DNA from: Nemertoderma westbladi
Taxonomy: Eukaryota > Xenacoelomorpha > Nemertodermatida > Nemertodermatidae
Reading direction: 5' to 3'
Assembly: GCA_032718475.1 (NCBI GenBank)
Contig: JAUCBJ010008139.1
Location: 1-32,346 of the forward strand
Length of the DNA: 32,346 nucleotides
A model generated the notes under the pieces. The model was not told where the DNA came from. It saw only the letters and a list, made by a program, of their open reading frames with translations, and did no database searches. The position numbers and the translations under genes were made by a program. Shown here piece by piece: positions 20,311 through 28,712 of the stretch. Every line of letters starts with the position of its first letter. The stretch's first letter is position 1.

Positions 20311-22190
20311 TAGAAGACCCATTGGAGCGGACTAGTACACTCTCACTAGGTATTAACAACTTACCGAATTTGACTTCTTTGGACGACGAAGGTGTGGCCA
20401 CAGCGATCACACTCCGCTCAAAGAAAATACTTGACTTACCACCTACAGGTAAACGTGTGACTAAGGTTAGGAAGCTTACAAGCTCACAGGAACACACTAG
20501 CACTGTAGAGTTGAAACCGTTACTGCCAGTCAATTCACTAGGTGCGGACGGTAGAGGTAAGACCGTGGAGATTGACATACTTGGGGACTCAGACAAACCT
20601 ACCGGAAGGCCCGTGGGCCTACCAAGTCCAAACAAGTATCCACATTATGACTATACCTTACCTGATGACGTCACTAACACTTACGTTGACAGGATAGTAA
20701 ACCTAACTAGATCATGGACTGACGCGTGCCGCAAGTTAGCATGGCTCAAACGTTTGAGACAATATGCCAGAGGCAAACGCGACTTTCCTAGAAGACTTAC
20801 CTTAGAGGAAGTTGGTCATTGTGAAGTTGATATCATAAGACATTATCAATTGCGATATTTCGCACGAGAGTTCACAGCGATCAATCAAGGTAAACAGATC
20901 AAGTCTTCACCGATTTTGAGTTGGAGTCCGATTATTTACAGGGGCTTACTTTGTCACAAGTCCAGACTCCAGAACATTGACTTTGCACTAGACTTTAGGT
21001 ATCCTATCATCATACCGCAACACCATGAGTTACAGCGCGCTATGATACTGGACGCACATGTACAACTCAAACACGTGGGTAGACATCACTGCCTATCACA
21101 CTTACGATCGAGGTTTGTACTGATTAGGCCTAGCAAGGCACTGAGTTCGGTAACACGGAACTGTATGATTTGTAAGAAGGTGCACGCGAGGATAGGACAC
21201 CAAGAAATGAGTGAACTACCACTAGCGAGATTACAGGCGTTTAGACCCCCTTTCACTGAGACAGGGATAGACTGTTTTGGACCCATAATCGCGAAACGCG
21301 GAAGGGTACAGGTAAAACGTTGGGGATTAATCTTCACTTGCATGGCCAGCAGAGCTGTCCATATAGAGCGTGTGACAGACTTGACCACCAATGCCTTTAT
21401 CCTAGCCTTACGGCGATTTATCGCTAGACGTGGATTGGTCAAATCCATTTATTGTGACCAAGGGACAAACTTTGTGGGTGCACGGAACGAAATAACCAGA
21501 GCTTTAAGGAAGTTGGACCAAGACCAGATTTCCGAGGAACTACGTCCTCACCGTATTGTTTGGAACTTCAACACTCCAGACAGTCCGTGGAGAGGCGGCG
21601 TTTGGGAAAGGCTGATTGGCTCAATCAAAACAGCTATGGCTAAAGTAATACCGACGCAACACATTTTAACAGACGACCAACTGACGACGTTGTTAATAGA
21701 AATCGAAGCGATTTTGAACACACGACCGATCGCTTTGATCCCAGACAATAACGACGCACAGTTTGCCTTGACACCAGCGCACCTGCTTATGCAGGCGCCG
21801 ACGACATTGTTGCCCACTTCGGTACCCGTTAATAGCGACGGATACGGCAACAAGGCTTGGAAAATCACTCAGCTACTTGCAAACAAATTCTGGGAAATAT
21901 GGCAGAAGCATTATTTGCCCTCTATTTCGACCAGAACCTCTTGGTATCTTAATACCCGATGTTTGAGACGCGGTGACTTTGTTTTATTGGCTGAAGCCAA
22001 TCTGAAAAGACGGTTTTGGCTGACTGGAGTCATTTTGACCACGCACCCTACATCTGGTGTAGTAAGGACAGTTACTGTACGGACTATCGACGGACGTACC
22101 GTAGATAGGCCTGTACAACGTCTCGTGCTCCTTGAGGAGACTAGAAACGAGACAGGAGACTACAAATCTCCACCCAACATTAGTAAATAG
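20181..22190 (+). pseudogene. Pol: integrase and DUF5641
   Basis: The frame is open from 20181 to TAG at 22190. Residues are numbered from 20193. After a variable linker there is PHYDYTLPDD-like text and a helical region. Next comes the His/Cys zinc motif (DAHVQLKHVGRHH near 287-299, CMIC at 324-327). The catalytic core has GIDCFGP (D360), IYCDQGTNFVGA (D422) and GGVWERLIGSIK (E472), a D-62-D-49-E spacing normal for BEL/Pao. The C-terminus (RTSWYLNTRCLRRGDFVLL to VQRLVLLE) is DUF5641. It would insert the cDNA into chromosomes with a 5-bp stagger, in line with the GTTAA duplication. This last part of Pol has no internal stop. It carries hairpin copy 6. Confidence 0.93.
20604..20623. repeat. 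Dispersed hairpin copy 6 (compensated variant)
   Basis: GGAAGGCCCGTGGGCCTACC. Compared with the common form, stem position 8 is T to C and its partner at 13 is A to G, so pairing is kept. The loop is CGTG. Encodes GRPVGLP before the integrase. Confidence 0.85.
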
Positions 22191-22547
22191 AGATGTGGGA
22201 CCCTTGATGGCCGCCACATAGACTTACCGTATTTTAGTAATTTAGTATTTTGTATTACTGTATGTGCATTTGTAATCCTCTTCACTGTAGATAGAGACAG
22301 CGGTGGAATTCCATTGTCTTTATATGTGAACATGGAGGGTAGTACCCTTATGTATCACATAGGAGCGGGATTGTGTGTACAGTAGGAATGGAATTCCACT
22401 TGGAACCCACAAGTGAGACAATTTTTCAAAAATTATTAGACAAATCCATTTAGTTGGATTTAAATTTAAGAAAAATGATTCTCCAGTGAATGCGAATTCT
22501 AGAATACAGCTAGATAAAAATTAAAATTGGGGAGGACAAGAGCGGAT

Positions 22548-22567
22548 GGAAGGCTTGCGAGCCTACC
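22548..22567. repeat. Dispersed hairpin copy 7
   Basis: Exact common form in untranslated sequence, so it is conserved without any coding constraint. Confidence 0.9.
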
Positions 22568-22871
22568 GATAAATTTTTTTGGAAAAGAAAATCGGCCTTG
22601 TTCTACGTAGTCGTGTCTACTATTATTTAGACCGAATTAATTCTCGACTGCATTATTTTCTTTGGGAATGTAGTTTGGGAAATTAAAAGGTGAGTATTTT
22701 AGACTCGCGGCTAGTTTACCCGGAATTCGTTTTTTATCGGCACAATTTTTTGGATTAGGAGCCAGTGCGAAATCACGCGAACCCGAAGTCATTAGGCAAA
22801 TGGGTTGGGGTTTTAGAGCAAAGTTGAGCCAAAAGCCGACAAACTCTAAGTCACCTCACATCTAACCTCTA

Positions 22872-22888
22872 TTTTGTGCTTCATCTAG
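22872..22888 (+). promoter_or_regulatory. Putative 3' splice site before the extra ORF
   Basis: A T/C-rich run ending TAG, 40 nt before ATG 22929. With the leader donors AAG|GTAAGT (13505/13506 and 13602/13603) it could make a spliced message for the downstream ORF, as env messages are made in other LTR elements. Inference from motif and position. Confidence 0.4.
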
Positions 22889-22928
22889 TAGAAACGTAAC
22901 GATATGTAACCATATATACGCGTATACA

Positions 22929-23891
22929 ATGGCGGAGAAGATTTATAAGGAGTTACGTCAGGGGTTTACGCAGGAACAGGAGCACCAGGCGCCGTTTAAT
23001 CGTTATGGAGCTAAAAACTTTAGCGTGTTTGGAGTGGAGAGTATGGCTAGGAGTACAGCCAAGCTCGCTAAATCCAAGGCGGACCCGAATGTTACGAAAC
23101 AGCGATTGGACGCTTATAACAAAAGAGCGGAGGAATTACGCGCGGAGTTCAATGCGATGTATCCCTACGATGCGTTATGCGACGCCAGTGACATTTGCGA
23201 GGATCCAGACACGGAGATACGCCGATTATATCATACACTGCAATATTTGACGGCGAACGAACCCTTGCCTGCAGCTAGAGACGAATTTGATGGAATGCAT
23301 CTTTATAGACCCGCTCGAGGAGCGGATCCAGAGACAAAGGACGCGTTCTCCATATACAAACTGTTTTACAAATGTGGAGCATGTATGCGCGAGCAAGACA
23401 ACGCGATTCCTATGCGATTGAACTCGGAGAACCCCGAGCCGATATTAGCGCGATGCTCATACCACCAAAGTCTGCGTTACCAAGAAGGCGGATACCCTTT
23501 GACGAATCCGTACCATTCGTTCAAGATGAGTGGACCGAACGCGGGTGAGATCGTTATTTACGAACCCAAATTAGTCGAACCAGACGTCTACAGCATGGTA
23601 GTGGACGAGTCTAATAAGTCGACGCAAGAGAAACGGGAAGCTTTGAGCCTCTACAGGGCATACAAAGCATACAAGAAAGGCGAGATTGAGGAGTTCAGCG
23701 GAAGGCTCGCGAGCCTACCATTTTACTGGATATCCCACGATCAAACTGAACCTAAGGAGATGACACCCGAGCTCTTCGATAGTATCACCTTTGCTCAGCG
23801 TTTGTCGCAGAGACTACAGATACCTCATGTCGAGATGACGCGAGAACCTCAGCCCTATCCTACTAAAGCGATAGTACCGGCCAAGGAATAG
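22929..23891 (+). CDS. Intact accessory ORF of the BEL element, unknown function
   Basis: 320 codons without interruption, starting at an ATG in good context (acaATGg). I do not recognise the protein. Residues 1-115 are charged and likely helical (KIYKELRQGFTQEQEH, NKRAEELRAEFNAMYP). The middle has FYKCGACMREQ and, 23 residues after the second Cys, CSYH, making C-x2-C-x23-C-x2-H, a plausible zinc site. GRLASLP at residues 258-264 is hairpin copy 8. No signal peptide or membrane segment is visible, so it is not a typical envelope protein. It sits after Pol where env genes lie. It is open although Gag-Pol has many lesions, which suggests it was gained recently or kept longer. Alternatives are a Gag-like second protein or a captured host gene. 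Confidence 0.75.
   Translation: MAEKIYKELRQGFTQEQEHQAPFNRYGAKNFSVFGVESMARSTAKLAKSKADPNVTKQRLDAYNKRAEELRAEFNAMYPYDALCDASDICEDPDTEIRRLYHTLQYLTANEPLPAARDEFDGMHLYRPARGADPETKDAFSIYKLFYKCGACMREQDNAIPMRLNSENPEPILARCSYHQSLRYQEGGYPLTNPYHSFKMSGPNAGEIVIYEPKLVEPDVYSMVVDESNKSTQEKREALSLYRAYKAYKKGEIEEFSGRLASLPFYWISHDQTEPKEMTPELFDSITFAQRLSQRLQIPHVEMTREPQPYPTKAIVPAKE
23700..23719. repeat. Dispersed hairpin copy 8
   Basis: GGAAGGCTCGCGAGCCTACC, differing from the common form only by T to C in the loop (CGCG). Lies in the extra ORF and encodes GRLASLP. Confidence 0.9.
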
Positions 23892-23900
23892 GAGGGTGAG

Positions 23901-24155
23901 ATGAAGAAAGGAAGGCTTGTGAGCCTACTGATTGGATATTATATTCGGATATTTTATTTGGATGTTTATATTGGATATTTATATTGGATATTTATATTTG
24001 GATATATTATATTTGGGTATTTATATTGGACGTTGGTTTTGGAGGAGCGAGATAGAGAAGGAAGGCTTGCGAGCCTACCGTTAGCAATTAGTGCTCAGGA
24101 GAATATATCCAGACCAGCAGGACGAACTTTTCAGCTCGTCAGTAGGACACTTTAA
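23901..24155 (+). CDS. Small ORF with hydrophobic repeat, doubtful
   Basis: 84 codons from an ATG ten bases after the stop of the preceding ORF. After MKKGRLVSLL comes a Tyr/Ile/Trp/Leu-rich stretch of about 40 residues that could span a membrane. That stretch, however, is a direct translation of an AT-rich tandem repeat. It then reads GRLASLP and a hydrophilic tail. Hairpin copies 9 and 10 lie at its two ends, in the same phase. It may be a small membrane protein or only an open frame across repeats. I recognise no family. Confidence 0.3.
   Translation: MKKGRLVSLLIGYYIRIFYLDVYIGYLYWIFIFGYIIFGYLYWTLVLEERDREGRLASLPLAISAQENISRPAGRTFQLVSRTL
23910..23929. repeat. Dispersed hairpin copy 9
   Basis: GGAAGGCTTGTGAGCCTACT: loop TGTG, and the last base C to T still pairs with the first G as a wobble. 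Confidence 0.85.
23930..24030 (+). repeat. AT-rich tandem repeat (ggatatttatatt units)
   Basis: About eight imperfect units of 11-13 bp (ttggatatttatat and variants) between hairpin copies 9 and 10. Confidence 0.8.
24060..24079. repeat. Dispersed hairpin copy 10
   Basis: Exact common form; read GRLASLP in the small ORF. It is the last copy before the 3' LTR. Confidence 0.9.
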
Positions 24156-24556
24156 GACTTATTTGAAAGATATTAGCGTATTATGTTTATTCTATATTTA
24201 AGACTGATTTAATTTTGTAAATGTATTATGTATATTTGCAATATATAAAGATTATTGAAAGCTTGAAATTATTTGTTTGATTTGTTCTGATTTGTTTTGT
24301 TCTGATTTGTTTAATTTGCTTATCTTGATAACCGAAAGCTTTTTTTTGTATTTTATGCACTAAAGTTAATTGGTAAATTTGTATTTTGTATGTATGATGA
24401 GATTGTATTTACGCCGTACCTGCAATATTAAGTATGCAATAATTAGGTAGTGATTATTTTATATTTTAGGCCCCACCAGTAGACTTAGAAGTATTTTGTA
24501 AATAGTTTATATTTCGATTGGTGAAAACAGTCTTACTTACTGTTTTCATGGAGCGG
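24156..24556 (+). other. 3' untranslated part of element with hairpin and purine tract
   Basis: AT-rich, with ttgttctgattt repeats near 24275-24315. A perfect 8-bp hairpin gaaaacag (24523-24530) / ctgttttc (24540-24547) lies just before the purine-rich atggagcgg (24549-24556) that abuts the 3' LTR. The purines are the likely second-strand primer site. Confidence 0.65.
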
Positions 24557-26773
24557 TGATGGATTATTTCACTATAAGATAGCATTTGTAGTTTAACGTA
24601 AAAACTTTCTAAAATCCGACGCATTTTGATTAAATTACAGTAATGTAATATGCCTATTCATATTGATACACATAAAACCCGTAGTTAATCTCATGGCGTA
24701 GTGGTCAGATGGTTAAGGCGTTGGTTGCATTACAGATAGGTTACGAGTTCGAATCCCAGTCGGGAAATTTGCATTTTGGGGCAATTTATTTTCATTTGGT
24801 ATAATTAGATAAACCAATGAGGTACGTACAACACATGGAACGATGAGTTGGGCCAATCATAGGGCATAGAACATCTTATTGCTCCAATGTGAGGCCATGG
24901 AATGCTCTGGAAGGTTCTAGCGGATTCTATGTCCCAGATTTAGTATATAAAGGCTGGTTTGCCTTCGGTTATCACACACACTAATCATTTGCGTATAACT
25001 TCTTGTTATACTTTAGTTGTCACTTGTTGGATTACTCTAGTATTTGTTTTGTTATAAATCTGTTTGATAATCATTTGCTAAACTGTAAATATACTGTAAA
25101 CTTCTGAACATGTATATTTCTAAACGTCCACCTTTGGGACAGCCAAGCATTAGGAAGATGGCCGCCTAGACCGTTAGGCCGTCAGCAACGCAGGGAAATG
25201 ATGTCCACAACACGCTAGCGCCCACATTAGATTAGACCGCGCACCCCCTTCGCCCTACGAAATACTCCACCTTGCCATGCAGCGCCCGATTTCCGAGGAA
25301 GGTAAGACTTTGTTTGACGCCCTTGCCCGACGTAAGACCTATAGATCAGGGTAAGCGTGACGCCGTTCTGGGACGCCGCAAAATTTAGGATCAAATAACT
25401 ATATTCTGACAGAGCCCCCCCCCCCCCCCCCCCCCCCCCATCAGTATTGCAAATCCCTGGGTTAACCTGTATACCTCGCAGGTGCGAACTATTGCCGTCC
25501 GTCAGTACGCGAGTACATATTAGGTACAAACAGTATATGTTCCATAATTTAGTGATTCTCACCACTGACCGTTTGGTGCCGGTTCGCTTTGTAGAATATA
25601 CATTAGTACCCCCCCCCTTGTCTGAACTTAGTTATTTGATCAGGCAAGGAGTATTTCTGCTACCGGCACACCGCTTGGCCTAGGGAGGTTTTATTAATAT
25701 CCTACCGCGCCTTGCCACGTACTAATAGGAATTGCTGCTAACTACCGCAGCAACAAAGTTCTAGAATCAAATTTGTATACCAGATCAGCTAATGTACGGT
25801 AGCAATTAACCCCTATTTCTTATCTTACAACCAGAATCTGGTATTTGTGCCGATCATGGGTGTAGTTACTAACACCGTGGTTGCAAGGGTTGAGTTGTGG
25901 ATGGGAAGGAGAGAGCTTTGACGTCATTTGTAAATATAAAGTTCTACAAAACGCGACTAGTTTATTTTAGTAGCTAGCGCACGGTATTGTTTTGGTCAGA
26001 GAATTACTAAAACCTAGTAAAATGATATACACCAAAATTGTTTTATTGTAACACACCCACACACACACACACCCTAAAACATATTTACCCTTAGAGTTCT
26101 ACTAGATAGCGCACTTTAGATTACTTTAGGCAGAATATATATATCTTACTGTTGGTATTTGTAAATTTAGGATCTGATATTTAGTTACGGCAAGAAGGAG
26201 TATTTATTTCGTTATTAAACTGTTGTTTGTCAGAGCAGCGGTATTGTTACATTAGGCACGACCCTCTTTAGACTGATTTAGCACGGGGATCAGTATTGTT
26301 ACGCTAGGTCTGTTAACCCACTAGCTCGTATATAAACCATATAAATCACACCGCGGCAAGTTGCGGTATTTAGGACTGTCAGCGATAGTTAGGATTCGCT
26401 GCGTGGGGATTGTTTTCCCATGAGTTTGGTCTGTTACTGTAACTGTACATCTGCCATACCGGTTAGAGGACAGGTTTCCTTTTGTCTAGTTCGTAGGCAT
26501 TAGACCCGCTCACGTACATAGAATAGACACTAGGTTCTGCTCCTCGCCAGTAGTTGTTTGTGTATTGTATCTGTTTGTTTAGATACCCTGGACTGGGATT
26601 TGTTGTCAGATACTGTACGAGCCCGTTTCAATACTAGATCTTACGGTAAGATACATCGTTACTAGGATCTGGTAAGCGGTATACTACTGGACTTTACGGT
26701 TAGAGATATTCTATAGCTTCATATTAGTAGATTTGTAGGCCGTAGGATAGCCCCTACCATAGAGGATCTCAAA
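24557..26773 (+). repeat. 3' LTR
   Basis: 2217 bp, uninterrupted, the same as the 5' LTR apart from scattered substitutions, C-run length changes and the roughly 120-bp segment it lacks. It starts TGATGG and ends CTCAAA. The tRNA-like block is at 24690-24770 and the C runs at 25415-25439 and 25609-25617. Open frames in it (25227-25565 minus, 25447-25683 plus) run across the C tracts and are not genes. Confidence 0.93.
24853..24953 (+). promoter_or_regulatory. LTR promoter motifs, 3' copy
   Basis: CCAAT 24853-24857, GAA at 24900 and 24910, TTC at 24915 and 24925 in 5-bp phase, TATATAAAGG 24944-24953. All motifs seen in the 5' LTR are kept, and here they point at the downstream flank. Confidence 0.6.
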
Positions 26774-26778
26774 GTTAA
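26774..26778. repeat. Target-site duplication, right copy (GTTAA)
   Basis: Matches 6566-6570. It sits between the LTR end CTCAAA and the flank TTACAAAT. Confidence 0.8.
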
Positions 26779-27982
26779 TTACAAATAAATTACTACATTC
26801 ATTACCGTAGCTTAATAATTTAGTCAGTATTTGAACGGTGTGTAACGGATGCTATTATCAAAATTTGTTTTACTCTTTCGGTTATATTTTAAGCAACTAA
26901 GTAACCTGGTATTTTTTATTGTTTCACCGTACATATGCACTACATTCCTATTAACTGTTTATTATTATAAACTTGTAACATAGTGTTACAACCCCCAAAT
27001 ATCGTAAGTACGTCCTATTACCTATGTACAGCAATAATTAATTATTACATCCTCTCTAGGCCATTGAACTGTTTATTTAACAGGTAGAAACCGGCCAGAA
27101 ATTGACACATATTAATCCTTGTATTTAGTTCAAGGGAATGGACACCATTCGCCAATTTCATTCTGAACATAACCATTTGTTTGGATTACAGGCGACTTCA
27201 GACATATATAATTATTCATAACAACATTATTTGCAGGAATAATCTCAGTAGCACTTGTGCTTTGGGATTAATAAACAAATCTTGCACATTAATTAGGTAC
27301 CAGTGATTTATTGCGACTGCAATTTAATCCAACCCCAAGGCAATTCATATCTCGCCCCACAGCGACATACAGTTCCAGACAACTTGTCGCCAAGTGGCTT
27401 CAACTCAGACTAAAACTCCTTTGTTTGACCTACCTAGTCTCGACATATAACATTCCATTCCCATTATTAGTGCTGCTTACTGCTTTGAGTGTTGAGACGT
27501 AATACACCTCCACCACCAGTAGTATACAATAGCGGTTAGACATTCCTCACACCCATTGGCTTGTGTAACCTAATTACTTGCCCAGTTCGTGGAATTCAGA
27601 TCCCACCACTTCCTATTGAATAGTAGTCCATACCGACATTCTTGAATACCATCACTGAATAGACAATAGCGGACAGCCTTTACTGGAATCACTGTGGACA
27701 GCAACTACTAGCGGTAAAAGGAGAATTGTATAAACACTTCTACGATACTTGTTATTCGGGTTCTATTCGAAAGGCGCTTCTAAATTCATTAGAAATAAAG
27801 CCACCCAGCGGGAGCAGAGAACATTGTATCCTTAATAACAGCTCACTTGTTCATTCTCTAGGTGGTGCAAATAGAACACTCCGCTAACGATTAATCACTT
27901 GCTTTATAGAATAGATACTTACTTGAAACCTCTTTGTAGCTACATTACACAATTTGTGCAGAGATTACATTGACTTAACATC
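26779..27982. other. Intergenic; possible remnant of another LTR
   Basis: No gene. tgttacaacccccaaa near 26981 looks like an LTR start, AATAAA is at about 27270, and an ATG-led broken coding remnant follows at 27983. No matching second LTR lies in the window, so this stays a suggestion. The open frame 27311-27502 has no recognisable product. Confidence 0.35.
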
Positions 27983-28712
27983 ATGTCAAAATCAGATACT
28001 GACACCGAACCATTTGTCCAACGTCCACCAACTATAGCTGCCCCTATTACTGACATCCCCCCTCTGATTGACCAAGTTGCGCCACCCATCCCTAATAAGA
28101 AATCTTGGGACAGGTCCCGCATTAGAACTAGACAATTTGCCGGACGGATTGAGAATAGCCTTAATGTAGAACCGCCTATAACCAGTGTCGTACAAGCTGG
28201 AGTAAGTTCACCATCACTATTAATAATGTACACATCCCCCATTATGTTCGCCCCTTCACCCGACAGCAATGAGGAATTACACCCCTGAGCGATAACACCC
28301 TTTCTCAGAACATTATGGACGAAATAATTCCTGTTCACCAGCAAGTCAGACTAGCTCACTTGCTGGAGGAAATTGACAGTTACCAGGAAAGAGTGGTACT
28401 GGGACTGTAGCTATTGAACAGGAGGTTTATGGGGAGGAATTGCATCATTTAATAGACTTACATCATGCCCACCCAGAACTTCATAGGTTCTTCCGGTTTA
28501 ATGACATGGCATGGGCAGACCTATTTAATTTAAAGGTTCCCCAGGTTCCATGCAGCACGGAAGAACTATCCGCTTTGGTTTCTGTATCACGTAGCCGACT
28601 TTAATCAGCGTGTAGGAACCCTCACACATGAGCTACAGACCGTACAGTCTGACCCTATGATGAACCCAGCTGCATATTTCAAGATTAAAGAACTAGTCTG
28701 CAGAATGTGGGC
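27983..28712 (+). pseudogene. Broken coding remnant, family not recognised
   Basis: An ATG frame (27983-28288) starts MSKSDTDTEPFVQRPPT and is Pro-rich. Coding-like text then appears in shifted frames: NTLSQNIMDEIIPVHQQVRL and LLEEIDSYQERVVLG (28287-28410), EELHHLIDLHHAHPELHRFF (28433-28500), MAWADLFNLKVPQVPCSTEE, and VADFNQRVGTLTHELQTVQ, AAYFKIKELVCRMW up to 28710. The text reads like one helical protein with at least three frame breaks. It ends exactly where LINE copy 2 begins. An LTR-element Gag is possible from the acidic, Pro-rich start, but I cannot name it. Confidence 0.55.

Larger units (their letters stand above)
22191..22928 (+). other. Untranslated gap between Pol and the extra ORF
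   Basis: About 740 bp, AT-rich, with stops in all frames. It contains hairpin copy 7. At its end a pyrimidine-rich stretch with ttttgtgcttcatctag (AG at 22887-22888) resembles a 3' splice site. Confidence 0.7.
6571..26773 (+). mobile_element. BEL/Pao-type LTR retrotransposon, giant, with nested LINE
   Basis: The element is complete at both ends: two LTRs share the same first and last bases and a 5-bp duplication flanks them. The internal order is Gag, zinc knuckle, aspartic protease, reverse transcriptase (YVDD), RNase H, DDE integrase and DUF5641. That order, with integrase last, and the RT and protease text fit BEL/Pao. After removing the inserted LINE and one copy of its duplication, I calculate about 16.4 kb. 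That is far above the usual 5-10 kb of the family. The excess lies in the 2.2-kb LTRs, a 1-kb leader, a Ser-Pro-Asp tract in Pol and 2.3 kb after integrase with an extra ORF. The copy is inactive in Gag-Pol: four in-frame TGA stops and at least four frame changes. Confidence 0.93.

Noticed and set aside
22929-23891. Envelope gene
   Set aside because: The position fits, but there is no signal peptide, no membrane anchor, no furin-like site and no fusion-peptide-like stretch.
15086-24079. CRISPR-like array from the ten short repeats
   Set aside because: Spacing is irregular (78 bp to several kb), copies are inside protein-coding sequence of a eukaryotic retroelement, and no spacer structure or cas gene is present.
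15086-24079. GRLASLP as a conserved peptide motif
   Set aside because: The same nucleotides are read in another phase in Gag and are untranslated at 22548, so the peptide is a by-product.
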